Counted from the first letter of the stretch, positions 37,141-48,903 are shown. The stretch is DNA of 64,000 nucleotides from Lamellibrachia satsuma (GCA_033239005.1 BSQZ01000062.1:124001-188000); one strand, 5' to 3'. Made by a program: numbers and translations. The notes: generated by a model from the sequence alone, not told the origin.

Positions 37141-38202
37141 ATTATTATTTATGTCTTCAGTCTGCTTAATACTATGTTGATGCACATCGTGTAGAGCATT
37201 TTGTTCATTCGTACTTATTACTTTTAGACATTTGACCTACCTTTCAAACCCGTTTATTTTAATTTAATCGTCAACGTTGATAATATGAACGAATGTTATA
37301 AACTGCAAGAGTAAAGTAGACACAGGCGTCTAAAGGCACAACTGTGATGAAATGCTTGAAGTTCCCTTGCTGTGTTGACACACCAATTATCAAATATTTC
37401 TTACGTGGTAGTGTTAGTAATCATCGATTAATACTGTTACGTTGGCTTCATCCTCCCATTTACACGTTCGTTAGCTGGCTGAAGTAGCACTCACTGTCTG
37501 TTTATGACCACAAATGTGCCAATCATCATCAGCAACATCATTAAATTGACCACCATTCCCGAAGACCTGGGGATGTATTAATTTCGATCGTATTAACTGA
37601 TGTGCTGAGTTGATGTCATGGATAAAATCATTGCGTCTACGTTTTGGTTCACATTCTCTTGATGCAGCGCGAAGTTGTCATTCATATCTATGACAGTGTG
37701 CGGATTTAAGGAAGATAATTATTGTTCTAGAACGGCTGGTAATAGTATATTTTGTTCAATTGTAAATATATAAAAGACATAGATATTGTTGTTTCGGAGT
37801 GGCTGTTTCTTAGAATTGGAAGCTCGGAAGTAACAAATAGTAAGTTGAAAAGGACTCTGACAAGGATATGCACCCAAGTAGCTTTAAGTAACATTTATAA
37901 TAAGTGTTTAATGTATTTGTTTCAATACTAAATATCCATACACCCTTAACAAATGAAATCAATAAGGGTTTTAAATACACACGTTTGCCGAATATACCTC
38001 TGTTATCATATACAAAACATTCCTATAGCGACCAATGACCCAACTGAATTTGTAAATAAAAACTACAATGCATTTTATATGACGATACACATATCCTGAT
38101 GAAATTGTAACATTACTATTCAACATTAAATCCACCACGTTTAGTGGCTTCGACAATGTTGATTCACAGATCATCAGGGTAATAAGCTCCCAAATAGCTC
38201 TC
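37141..38202. other. Spacer between L2b and PLE4
   Basis: AT-rich unit spacer matching 15501-16690 and 61521-62600. A minus-strand frame across 37971-38294 (with FERAIWELITLM and NVVDLMLNSNVT) is shared with unit C and may be a decayed PLE C-terminal part or an unrelated relic; I cannot decide. Confidence 0.45.
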
Positions 38203-38980
38203 TCAAACGTATATTTTAATAGTCCTTTTTCTTCGGGTGTGGTAAGTAATGACCCGTTCTTTTGGTTCATTCGCCACATATTTCTCGTGTTCATCTAGTG
38301 TGGTTGTAAACAATCTCCCTGTCTCGCCTATGTAAGCTGCGCCACAACTCCTACACGGGATTTGGTACAATAGTTCACACTGTTCTTTCGATTCTACTTT
38401 GTCCTCTTTGTACCAACAGACGTTTGCAGTTATCGTCTCAGACTTTACTTTTTCTGTATTATGTGGACTTGACACTATTATCGTCCTTTCTGGTATCAGG
38501 AAATTGCATACTGTTGTTCTCTTCATCCTCTCTTGTGAATCTTATGCTACCTGTTGGTCGACCGTGTTCGTATGTTGTTGTAGCTATTTTGCCTTACTAG
38601 GCATCGTCAATATACAGCTTCCAGTTCCTTGGTTTACCGTCATCTGGGGCCGTGGAAATGATTTTGTTCAAGTCCATAACGCACAATAATGGAGGGGGTA
38701 CTAGACGGCTCATGGCTACACCGAACTTTAATATATCATCCATATATTAAGTACGTAGCCTCCAGCACGAATTTCAACAACTCCATGATGTTATCTACTT
38801 TTAGGTTGGTTCTCTTTAGAGTTGGCTATTTTCGTTTCCTATTCTCAATTTGTGAGAGTCGATCATATACATTATCTACCAGCCCATTTTCTCAATGGGT
38901 TATGTGTTCACCGTCAAAGGTCGTCCGTTAGACGGTTACAGTATTTTGTTAGTACTTTTGCAAACGGTTGTGCAATTTTC
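38203..38980 (-). mobile_element. Penelope-like element PLE4 with a recognisable GIY-YIG domain
   Basis: Reading leftwards: a catalytic-box remnant (RNWKLYIDDA, near 38610), an RT end (SMQFPDTRKDDNSVKST, near 38490), then in the frame 38526-38203 the linker VCWYKEDKVESKEQCELLYQ and the GIY-YIG core IPCRSCGAAYIGETGRL with LDEHEKYV. GIY-YIG endonucleases at the C-terminus of the RT are the hallmark of Penelope-type elements. Here the YIG motif and the downstream Arg are intact, but the joint to the RT is shortened and frameshifted. No terminal repeats like those of PLE1 are visible, so the ends are uncertain. Confidence 0.75.
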
Positions 38981-39409
38981 GAAAAAGCTAAATAAAGCTT
39001 ATTGGGAGTAAACTGTTCTACATGTGGGTTAACGTTCATGCAAAATGACGGTGGCGTCGAATAGAGGTGTGATGTGGTTCGTTCCCCCAGCAGGGTGATG
39101 ATCGTATGGCGAAACTCTTACGTTGAAATACTTTAAAAAGTGAAAAGTACATCTAAACGTTTGTGGCGTGAATTCCGTTGTAAAGACTGATTGCTTCCCC
39201 ATCGTTGTACGTGTTATGTTGTTTACTGATTTGCTGTGTGTTGATGTTCCGGAACATTTGTTGTACATTTCCCTAGTTAATACGTATGTTAATATTCACC
39301 CAACAACAAAGTTGACACGTGTGAATGTATTTCGTTAGCTCATTTAGCTAATACAAATGTCTACCGCAATGTTCTTGTCAACCATCAATGCATTCTCAAA
39401 AAGAGACGG
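38981..39409. other. Unit boundary-like spacer
   Basis: Contains GTGGCGTGAATTCCGTTG and GTTCCGGAACATTTG, also present at 5840, 42320 and 63520 upstream of each microsatellite/GPCR block. It marks the start of the basic GPCR repeat unit. No gene seen. Confidence 0.5.
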
Positions 39410-39655
39410 CTACAATGGCTTGGGCATGTACAGCCTACGGCTTGTGACTACCAACGAAGCTAATTCTTTCTCAGGATTAGCTGAAGGCAAACGAATGTAA
39501 TCTAAATAGAGCTGAACGTCTCTTTCATCAACCCTCTGGCAAACAATTGCCGAAGACCAATCTACCTGGCGAGAAAATCTCAATTGCGGTTCTTTATTGA
39601 CATCGAAGCGTAGAGGACTTAACAGCGGACCAAGACGGCAAGGCGACATACTCAC
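39410..39655 (-). CDS. Hypothetical 81-residue frame conserved in unit C
   Basis: I do not recognise it. The frame begins MSMSPCRLGPLLSPLRFDV and ends LYMPKPL. Unit C has the same frame at 63755-63994 (79 residues), with a few amino-acid changes and a deletion of two net codons that keeps the frame. No signal peptide, membrane helix or known motif is visible. Upstream on the minus strand ATGTCG is followed by GTAAGT, a donor-like site, so it could be an exon end or chance. Conservation over one duplication is weak evidence; this may be a spacer frame or a mobile-element scrap. Confidence 0.3.
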   Translation of the reverse strand: MSMSPCRLGPLLSPLRFDVNKEPQLRFSRQVDWSSAIVCQRVDERDVQLYLDYIRLPSANPEKELASLVVTSRRLYMPKPL

Positions 39656-39749
39656 AACTTACCGACATGATGACGGAGCATCTGTTTGAAGTTAATCACT
39701 ACAATGAATCGGAATGTTTTTGCACAACGGACATTATCATGAGATAGCC

Positions 39750-40118
39750 TTATTTGTTGGATGACAAAGTATCTTCTGATAAAGACCTCTTATGACAGGG
39801 GCTTGTTAGAGAACAACCACTATATATGTAAACTACAGTAGATGGTGTATGCGAAAAATAAACTAAATAGCATGAATACTTCTTGCTTAGACGTGGAAAA
39901 AAATTGCAAATTAATAAACCCAAAGTCATGAAAATGTAATGTATTCTAGCTTGAACTTGTACGATTGTGTCGAACACCTCCATATCACCATGGTACAGTT
40001 GTTCGAACACAACTGCATCGCCACAACCAATAACCCATCGCGCCCAGCAACGGTCCATATACTTGGTGCGACTGGCCTCGAACAGTTTGTGATCATGCTT
40101 CAGAGCTTCCCTTGCCAC
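39750..40118 (-). CDS. Unrecognised 122-residue frame
   Basis: Begins MAREALKHDHKLFEASRTKY and has a low-complexity hydrophobic second half. I do not recognise a family. Unlike the 39410 frame, its counterpart in unit C would lie beyond the window, so conservation cannot be judged. The first 60 residues look more protein-like than the rest. A decayed element ORF is as likely as a gene. Confidence 0.2.
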   Translation of the reverse strand: MAREALKHDHKLFEASRTKYMDRCWARWVIGCGDAVVFEQLYHGDMEVFDTIVQVQARIHYIFMTLGLLICNFFPRLSKKYSCYLVYFSHTPSTVVYIYSGCSLTSPCHKRSLSEDTLSSNK

Positions 40119-40505
40119 TTTGGGATAAAATTATAGAAGTTCGCCACTAGCATAACTGATGAAATCATAGTAGATACAAAGCTCTATCACCACGCACGCC
40201 TTAGCGATGTACATGTTTGATTGCTTACACCGCGTTTTTGGTTGTAGACCTGCATTAAAGAAGCCATACAATTCGTCTTCTCGGACATATTCCCAGCGCC
40301 ATCATTTGCTTGGTTGTGCATCTTTAGGATGTCCAAGCCGAGCTGTTCGACCTTTTCTGCGATGACTGCTCATGTAACTCTGGATAAACACAATAAAAAC
40401 TCCAAGAATTCCTCTCGGATCTTATGTCTTTCGAGTGTATTTCAGGACAAACATCTACTGTTCTTTGTTTTGATATGTCACAGGCCTCGTTAGCGCTACC
40501 TTTTG

Positions 40506-40685
40506 CATTTAGGACATGCTCTGTTGCTCGGTCTGCTCCCCGATGATGAACATTTGGGACATGCTCTGTTGCTCGGTCTGCTCCCCGATGATGAACATTT
40601 AGGACATGCTCTGTTGCTCGGTCTGCTCCCCGATGATGAACATTTAGGACATGCTCTGTTGCTCGGTCTGTTCCCCGATGATGAA
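40506..40685. repeat. Four-copy 45-bp minisatellite
   Basis: Units at 40506, 40551, 40596 and 40641, each CATTTAGGACATGC... ending GATGATGAA, with 0-3 differences. Because 45 is divisible by three the array stays open on both strands: minus-strand HHRGADRATEHVLNV, plus-strand HLGHALLLGLLPDDE. The minus-strand frame extends for 155 codons (40324-40791) without a recognisable domain. Confidence 0.93.
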
Positions 40686-40792
40686 AATATTTTCGTTCCG
40701 TATTAATATATTCAGCGTTATTGTTTTGTGTCGATATCGCGTGAGTCTCACCAGTGTTGAGATGGGTAGCGTCCCGGCCCTTGCTTCTCAAT

Positions 40793-41778
40793 GGGATGTT
40801 CTCCTCTTAATATATATAAATGATTTGGAAGGTGACATATCTAGCAAAGTACTCAAATTTGCAGATGACACAAAAGTATTCAGAAAGGTTACTAATGATA
40901 CAGATAAACAAAGTTTACAGGATGATCTAGATAAATTAGTTAAATGATCAGAAAAATGGCAAATGTTATTCAATTTTGGAAAGTGTAAATGCATACACAT
41001 AAGACATGGAAACATAGACGAAGAATATAAAATGGGGGATGCTGTACTAGGTAGAACCACACAAGAAAAGCACTTAGGTGTAACATTTAGTGCTGACATG
41101 AAAGTTTCAGAGCAATGTGGGATTGCTGCTTTGAAAGGAAATCAAATTCTAGGGCTAATTAGGAGAACTATCACGTATAAGGAGAAACAGCTAATTGTAC
41201 CCCTGTACAAAGCAATAGTTAGACCACATTTGGAATATTGTATACAAGCATGGAGGCCGTATCGTAAGAAGGACATTGACAAGCTAGAAAGAATACAAAG
41301 AAGAGCAACTAAAATGATTCCAGAATTGAGATACCTTATTTACGAAAGTCGCTTATTACAATGTGGTTTGACAACACTAGAGACCAGGAGAGAAGACCAA
41401 ATAGAAGTGTTTAAAATAGTGAACGGTTATGAGAATGTTGATAGGAATATATTCTTCAAACTTAAAGAAGGCCATAGAACTAGAGGAAACAAAGCAGCAT
41501 TAGTTAAGGAACAGTGTAGGTTGGACACGAGAAAGTACTCTTTCTCACAGAGGGTGATAAATGAATTGAACAAACTGCCAAATGATTGTGTTAATGCTAG
41601 TAGTGTGAATATGTTTAAAAATAGAATTGACAGATATATGATAAGAGTGGGCTACACATAGATGAGAAAATTATTGGACTCTCGATAAGCCAATTGTTTC
41701 CTTGTCCACTTGCCATCTGGAACTTGTTGTTTGGGATGGCAATCGTGTTAAATCTTGTTAAATCTTGTAGAGAACTAC
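40793..41778 (+). mobile_element. CR1-type retrotransposon, 5'-truncated 3' end
   Basis: Starts inside the RT (LLIYINDLEGD), keeps the catalytic FADD (KFADDTKVF), then one TGA for Trp (near 40946), then a 232-codon open C-terminus (40963-41661: FNFGKCKCIHIRHGN to IRVGYT). It ends in the CR1 3' UTR and the TTAAATCTTG tail. It is a separate subfamily from CR1-1 (about 75-80% protein identity by eye) and rather young. Only the 3' third is present. Confidence 0.87.
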
Positions 41779-42900
41779 CATCTTTTCAATAGGCTGCGTA
41801 CTAAGGCGGTTGTCTCACACACTTTTTTCGAAAGGCCGAAAACAGCTGCCAGTAAAAAGTCACTGAACAAATTCACTGACACCAAGAATCAATTTGTGCT
41901 TAGTAGTGGATACTACGAAGATAAGGAAGGATGGAGGAACAATTAAGAATGACTGGGAGAAAAATGGCAGCAACATTTGAATACGGCTTATTGGAAGTAA
42001 ACGGTACTACATGTGGGTCCAAGTTCATCCAAACCATGTTGTGAATATGCTGTCGAATGTAAGATAAGGATAAGGATCATTTTTATTTGTCCCAACAGCA
42101 GAAAAACATAGATAAATTACATTGAGTAGCAATATAAATTATATAGTTACACACGATACATACACATATAGAACTGTACAGTATATAATAACAACTAATA
42201 AATCATCAACAAAAGTAACACATTAGATAAGATTTAGATTCGGGATAAAGAGCGGAACGATCGTCGAGTAACGAAACTGCTACGTTGAAATAATTTACAA
42301 CGAAGTGCAACTAAACGTTGTGGCGTGAATTCCGTTATTGGATTGCTTGCCCATGGTTGTGTTTAAATGTTTACCAATTTGTTGTATTTTAATGTGGCGG
42401 AGCATTTATCGCGTATTTTCTTGTTATTGTGTTTGTTAATATTTCAATTTATATCATCATCCAACAACAAAGGTGCCATATGTGAAGGTTTTTTAATATT
42501 GATCCATTATGAATACGTATGTACTGTAACAGTAATTAGCTTAGCAAATCTGTCTTCGACACATGCAATAGCTGGTCAACTAAAACCTAACATTCCTCCA
42601 CTGCATAAAAAATTTAACCAGAGATATGTTTTATACGTGCATATGTTTACAAATCAAGTTATATATGATCATTGCCAAAAAGTAAATATTTTTCACAAGA
42701 TTGTCGTACAAAAGAAAGAAAACACTCCAATGTGCAAATAGACAAGGAAGCCACTCGTTTAACGAGAGGACATTCGTTCGTGTTCCAAATATGTCTACGC
42801 AAACAATGTTTTCATGTACCATATACACCAATGCAAACCTATTATTCACTAGGCAGTAATTACTCAAACATATGTACGGTCACATTTAACTTAGCAACAT

Positions 42901-42904
<4 letters not shown>
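41779..42904. other. Start of unit D, spacer
   Basis: 41779-41980 holds an unrecognised short plus-strand frame. From 41985 (CTTATTGGAAGTAAACGG) it matches 38990 onwards, and from 42320 the shared unit start GTGGCGTGAATTCC. An AT-rich segment near 42060-42240 (AAGGATAAGGATCATTTTT) looks like a retroelement end but cannot be assigned. Confidence 0.45.

Positions 42905-42994
<90 letters not shown>
42905..42994. repeat. (GA)n microsatellite
   Basis: A pure 90-base GA run in the position where units A and C have (TA)n and (CA)n. The microsatellite type differs between units. Confidence 0.97.
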
Positions 42995-42995
<1 letters not shown>

Positions 42996-43055
42996 AAGCG
43001 TGACACTAGGAACCAGACACCACAAACAATTATACAATCGTTTTACAATATTATC

Positions 43056-43560
43056 CAGCTACTGCAACACAAACGGTAAGCCTAACACTTTCGCACAGTT
43101 CAGCACTACCAATACTGCCCAACTTTTCGACGAAGGTCGATTATGTGTCATATTCCACGACTGACATAGCTTGGTTCTCAGAACATTGCTGCAGTCTACC
43201 ACCAACATAGCTTACAAATTGACACAACATTTAACTTAGCAACACAATAATTGTTATATACTAACATTCATATACCCATACGTTAAATATATATATCTAG
43301 CAAGTATGACACTGGGAACCAGATACCATAAAAAATATACAATACAATATTGTACAGCTACTGCAACATACACGGTATGCCTAACGCTTTCGCACAACTC
43401 ACCACTACCGATACTACCTACATGGTTCGACGAAGGTCGATTACGTATCGTATTCCACGACTGACATAACTTGGTTCTAAGAACTTTACTGGGTTCCATG
43501 TGAAAGTACACAATGCAGGCTACCACCAACATATCTTACAAATTGACACAACATTCATTT
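43056..43560. repeat. Tandem pair of about 300-bp units downstream of G5
   Basis: CAGCTACTGCAACA starts at 43056 and again at 43357. Both are followed by related text (CGACGAAGGTCGATTA, TTCCACGACTGACATA, ACAAATTGACACAACATT). The second copy has a 28-base extra stretch. The same block, once, flanks G1 near 6630-6890. Confidence 0.75.
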
Positions 43561-43886
43561 TTATGCATTTTGTTGTTGTTATATATTTGCATTTTGGTGG
43601 ATTTGTATTGGATGCTTAAAAGTTAAACCATTTTTTTATAACAAACCATCAAGATAAAATATGGACAAGCATAGATTTGACAAATTATACACTGTGTAAA
43701 TGCTCAGCTTCATTTACAAATAGACACAAGTAAATATATGTTTAACGTTACATCTAATACACCTATCACTGTCGGGAATATCTTTCTTGCTAACACAGAG
43801 TAATACATTGTAAGAGTAATTAACCGAGGTAATGTCAGTATTTATCGTCTAGCAATGTTACTAACAAACGTTACGTACACAGGTTT

Positions 43887-44908
43887 TCAACATAAAATGG
43901 TCAGCTTTGAGCGGATTTGTAGAAAGAATTGTCGCACGTCGCTCCGGAACATTGGACTTAAGAAGCTGTAGATGAACGGGTTGACGACAGAGTTAATCAC
44001 GAACACCCGTTTCACGTCTTCGGAGATGGGCAGACCATAGTTTTTCAGGAAGAAAGGCAGCCAACAAACGATGAAGACCACAGTGACAACGAATAGGACC
44101 AATGAACCTCGCTGCGCCTGTGCAACCGTAGTCGGTTTTGCCGCCGTCCGTGCCACTTCGTTGCCAGAAGTGCGACTGGTTGTTGACAGGACGGCCACGT
44201 GTGACGTTGCCGTAGGTTTACTGGTGGATGTTGAAGTTGTGGCGAGTGCTTCTGCAATGCTTCGTGTCATCGCGACGACATCGACTTGACGGCGAGCAGC
44301 CTTCATCCGCTTCAACAAGATGACCGCCATGACACTGTATGACGTAATCACGATGATGAGACACGCATTCACGAATACCGTGCTGAGGATGACATACGTG
44401 CGGTTGAGGCGAAGAATGAGTGTCGTAGACAAAATCGCCGAATGGCAGATAGAAAGAGCTCCAATAGCGCGAGCGCCGTCTTTGCCCTTCCAGTGCTGAG
44501 AGTGAACTTGTGCGGTTTAGCTACGGCCATTCAACGCTCAGTGGCAAGAAACGCCAGCAGATACGATGAGAATATCATGCACGCATTGAAGACATATAAA
44601 ATAATGACTGATCCGACTTTGACGAGCCGCACAGTGTACATGATCGTCAAACACACGCATATCGTTGTATCCGCGATGCCCAGTGCGAACATGTACGCCC
44701 TGATAGATGTCGTCATCCTTCGAATATACACGGCGACCGCAAATAGATTTCCAGGTATGCCCAGAATGCACATTACTAGAACTATTCTATCAAAAGAAGA
44801 ATCTGGAAAAGTAAATGTTGATTCGGTGACAGCATTTCTTTCTGAATTCGAAAATGTTTGTTCCGAAATGGATCGATTGTAAAAAGTAGTACTATTAGCT
44901 GATTCCAT
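43887..44908 (-). pseudogene. GPCR pseudogene G5
   Basis: Full-length relative of G2, start at 44908 (MESANSTTFYNRS). The N-terminus through TM3 is open: GIPGNLFAVAVYI, ALGIADTTICVC, ending LLAFLATER. The next codon, Cys in G2, is TGA. Reading on, AVAKPHKFTLSTGRAK is fine, then an indel near 44450 shifts TM4. From 44432 to 43887 the second half is open again: NACLIIVITSYSVMAVILL, a Ser/Thr-rich ICL3, VVFIVCWLPFF, NSVVNPFIYSFLSPMFRS, ending SKLTILC. TM4-TM5 are unusual: LNRTYVILST replaces the G2 loop. Two lesions only, so this is the least decayed pseudogene of the array. Functional motifs are otherwise complete. Confidence 0.88.
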
Positions 44909-45655
44909 AACGCTGATGATGAATCGTCGTTTGTGTTGTGAGTTTCGTTTCAAATGGTTATTCCAACGTCATACAAAGTGAGTTTCTTCGGCACTGTTTG
45001 TCACAACAAAATTCCACGAGGAGGAAGAAAACGGTTACAAACGACGTAGCTAGTTCTCAAATGTCACCTCACCTTTCAAAGTCCCACCACTGTCTAGCAC
45101 ACTTTACTTGATGTTAGTACCAGAATGTACTGCTTTGTTTTCCAATCGTGCGCCAGACATCGGTGGAGTACGGTCTCTATTTATGAAGTACAAATCATGT
45201 GGTGGTGCACTCTGAACTTAATATGATGTAATCTCGCCAATGTCATCCACATCTCTGGTTCAATACCGTCAGTGTCGTTAATAATGACAGTAATTATCTC
45301 GGCAGCAATCGATTCTTGCTCGTAGTAGTGAGTGTGTCTTCAGCCTGTTTAATAACACTTTTATGCTCATACGATTTGGCTCATTCGTACTTAATATTTT
45401 CGGATATTTGACCTACCGTTCAAACCCGTTTAATTTAATGTTGGTTTCATCAACGTTTATAATATGAACGAATGTTATAAACTGTAACGACCATTTTGTT
45501 GCATGTCTACGGAGCGTTGGAGTTATGTTATGGAAATAAATGCGTACGTCTAATGGCACAAATATTATGACATGCTTGAAGGGTTTTTTAGCGTTCCTTT
45601 GTAGTGTTTACATGCCTATTATCAAATATCTGTGATTTCTTACAGGCTGGCGTTA
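44909..45655. other. 5' flank of G5 and spacer
   Basis: The first 200 bases resemble the G2 flank closely (CACAACAAAATTCCACGAGG). Then spacer matching 15520-15780, without the type-b L2 insertion found at this place in units A, B and C. That absence suggests unit D split off before the L2 insertion, or lost it. Confidence 0.5.
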
Positions 45656-46561
45656 CTAAAATCCAAACATAAACGAAGAGGATAACACAAAAATACAAAA
45701 TGCTATAAAGGAAGTGAGTAAAGGGGAATGTATCATAATGGGAGATTTTTACCACGGACACAAATAAGGGAATTTGTTTTGAGAATATAGGGTGTTAAGA
45801 CCCACAATTATAAATTTTAAGGGAGAATAGCTTCCTTCCGTCTTTCCTTAGCACGTGCTAAAACCAACAAGTGGAGAGAATGTGTGTGATATAATTTTGT
45901 CTTCACAAAATGAATTAGTGGAAAATGCCAAAATACATGAACCGTTGGGTAACATTGATCATGATCAAATATATGTTGACATAAAAGTAAAATTAGTAAT
46001 AAAAAATAAAAAGAAATACGGGCAAACCTATATAAAGGTAAATATAAAGATACGAGAAAATACTTAGCAAACCTAGATTGAAATAACACGCTGAGGAATA
46101 AGACAATTGAATGTTGGAACATTCTAAAATAATAAATTTATGGTATCATTGAACAATGTGTTCCATTGAAAAAAACAAGGAAAACGGTCTAGAAAGAAAC
46201 ACTGTCTAGCTACTAGAAAATAGCGGACAAGTAAACTATGTTGAGGTTTTATAGGTGTACCACAAAGGATGAAGACTGCACAAATTAGAAAGAGGCACTT
46301 AATGCAGCTACGATTGAAATAAAAACATCTGAAAGAAGGTGTAGGCAAAAATCAGCATGTAACATTAAAAATGACAGCAAGAGTTTTTATGCATATGTCA
46401 GGAGTAAACAAAACTTACGAGACAAGGTTGGACCACTAGAAGACAGTGTTGGTAACATAATATCACAAGGTTTTTTTGAGTTCGTTTTACCAGATATGAT
46501 ATCAGTTAATTACCAGTTTCAGATGCTAATTTTGATGAGCCTAAACGGACTATTTAGGGCA
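45656..46561 (+). mobile_element. CR1-type fragment in unit C, endonuclease side
   Basis: Broken frames read PNINEEDNTKIQNAIKEV and GECIIMGDF (endonuclease motif), then LKPTSGENVCDIILSSQNEL, GNIDHDQI, and the linker into the RT. The 5' end at about 45656 joins GPCR-unit spacer (GGCGTTACTAAAATCC). It ends with TATTTAGGGCA (46551-46561), the RTE target duplication. This shows what probably lies left of position 1 in unit A. Confidence 0.83.
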
Positions 46562-47604
46562 TGGTGGATTTCGGGTATCGTACCAATACCTAAGAAAGGA
46601 GACCTGACTATTCCTGAAAACTATCTTGGAATAAGTTTAACACAGACCGCTGCAAAGGTCTACAATCGACTCTTACTTAGCAGAATTCGCCCTGATCTAG
46701 AAAATATCTTACGCCCAAACCAGAACGGATTTAGACCTCTACGATCTACATCTTCGCAGATTGTTGCCCTTAGACGCATCATCGAAGAAATGAGAAACCA
46801 CCAGAAAGAAGCTGCCATCGACTTCAAGAAAGCCTTTGACTCTGTGAATAGAAACACACTACTTCAGATTCTCCTGCGTATGGCATCCCAGAGAAGATCG
46901 TAAAAGCCACACAGATAATGTATGTAAACACATCTGCAGTTGTATTGACTCCCGAAGGGGAAACTACACATTTCAACATTAACACAGGAGTTCTCCAAGG
47001 AGACCCTCTTGCCTCATACGTATTCATTATAGCCTTGGACTAAGCATTAAGAACTGCGATTGATGACAGAGAAGGACTAACCCTAACCAGACGCAGAAGC
47101 TCCAGACACGATTCGAGCAGCAGAACGTTTACCTCATAAAGTGGAAAGTGCTTCCAAATCTACTGGACTATTTCTCAACCCAAGCAAAACAAAGTACATC
47201 CATATCAACCCGTCTGCTAATGGCAGCGGTCACTCATCAGTTGGGAATCAAATTGAGAAAGTAGAGGATTTTAAATATCTCGGATCCTGCACAAACTCTC
47301 AGCATGACACCATATGACCAACCAAGAACTGTACGGCCCCTTCCACAGATCACCACCATCGTGAGACAACGGCGTCTTCGTCTGGCAGGTCATGTGATGT
47401 GCCATGACGAAGCAGCTAACAAAGTCCTGGTCTGGAAGCCCGATGGCCCTCGGAGAAGAGGTCGACCAACATCTACTCTATAAAACATACTAGAGAATGA
47501 CACGAACCTCAGCGGGACAAATCTAATAGCTGCAATGAAGAACCGAAACCACTGGAAGGAAATCATCATGTCACCACATTAAGTGGATGACATAAGTAAG
47601 TAAG
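46562..47604 (+). mobile_element. RTE retrotransposon, unit C copy
   Basis: Duplicate of 238-1281 with the same internal deletion, same TAAG tail and same 11-bp target duplication (46551-46561, 47605-47615). A 1-bp deletion near 46873 shortens the open RT frame to 46903. Because lesions are shared, both copies descend from one insertion through segmental duplication. Confidence 0.88.
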
Positions 47605-48812
47605 TATTTAGGGCAGTTAATTGTATTTCCAGAAATGGTAGCTAAGAAAATATAGGCAACAAAGGATAATAAATCACCTGGAGTGGTTGGTATGTCGCCT
47701 AAGCTACTAATGGAATCGGCATCAGGAATTGCATAATCGAATGGATAGAAACATTGCTGACTGACAGAAGACAGCGTGTTGTAGTAGATGGGGAAACGGG
47801 AAATTAATTTTTGTGTGGGGTACCACAAGGATCAGTATTATCACCTTTATTATTCTTAATACGTATCAATGACATGGACGACTATATAACAAGTAACGTA
47901 CTGAAAAACTGAAAAATTATATTGATAAACAACATTTAGAAAAGCGAGCTATGCAAATTACTTAAATAGTCTGGTCTGAAAAATGGCAGACGTTATTCAA
48001 TTTTTGGAAATGTAAATGCCTACACACAGGACACGGGAATTTGGATGTACACTGAAAAAATGGGAGATAGTGTACTAGGTACTATCGTAAAAGAAAATGA
48101 GTTAGGAGTAACAATAAGTGCTGATATGAAAGTTTCACAGAAGTGTGGTATTGCAACAAGAAAGGGTAATCAATTTCTTCTTCGATTAGGCGAAATATTA
48201 CATAAAAAGAAGCTAATTTTACCTCTGTTTAAGCAGTAGTTAGGCCTCATTTAGAATACTGGATTCAAGCTTGGAGACCATATCGTAAGAAGGGCATAGA
48301 TACGCTTTAACGAATACGGAGGAGTGCAAATAAAATTATTCCATAACTTTGAGGTCGTAGTTATGAAGAACACATAACAAAATGTTTAACCACCCTGGAA
48401 ACCACGAGGTTACCAGATGATCAAACTGAAGTGTTTAACATATTGAATGAGCATGAAAATATTAATAGACATATTTTTTCCTCACAAAAGAAAAAAGTAG
48501 AATCATTCCTATAAGGCATAAACAAACTAATTATGAGGTAACTTTAGTAAAGGATCTGTGTAGATTGAATATTAGGAAGAAGTCGTTCTCACAAAGGATA
48601 ATGATTGAATGGAATAAATTATCAACAGATTGTTAAAATGTAAGCAGCGTGAATATGTCTAAAAACAAGGTCGAGACATATTTCAGGAAGGCGGATTACA
48701 CATGGATGAAAACATTTTGGATTCTCGATATGCTTCCTTGTCCACTTGCCGTCTGGGCCTATGCATTGGATGGCAATCTTGCTAAATCTTGTTAAATCTA
48801 ATTAAGACGATG
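47605..48812 (+). mobile_element. CR1-type fragment, right of the RTE, unit C
   Basis: Duplicate of 1282-2490, with the same stops; one base restores PQGSVLSP where unit A reads PQGLVLSP. Ends in the AAATCTTGTT tail near 48800. Confidence 0.85.
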
Positions 48813-48903
48813 TATAGCGCTGTGTCGGTTCGGAGAAATGGCACCAACATTAAGGATCAAACTCTTGCCAAAGTTAGGTTGATCTACGACCAATTTCCGG
48901 GCA

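Noticed and set aside
37971..38294. A host protein with FERAIWELITLM and NVVDLMLNSNVT
   Set aside because: It lies between PLE4 and unit spacer, is broken differently in A, B and C, and has no recognisable family; it was left as unassigned relic.
39650..39690. A multi-exon host gene starting at the ATGTCG/GTAAGT donor-like site
   Set aside because: No matching acceptor, downstream exon or domain could be identified, so a single donor-like word is not enough.
40506..40685. CRISPR-like array
   Set aside because: The four units are directly adjacent with no unique spacers, and the genome is animal.
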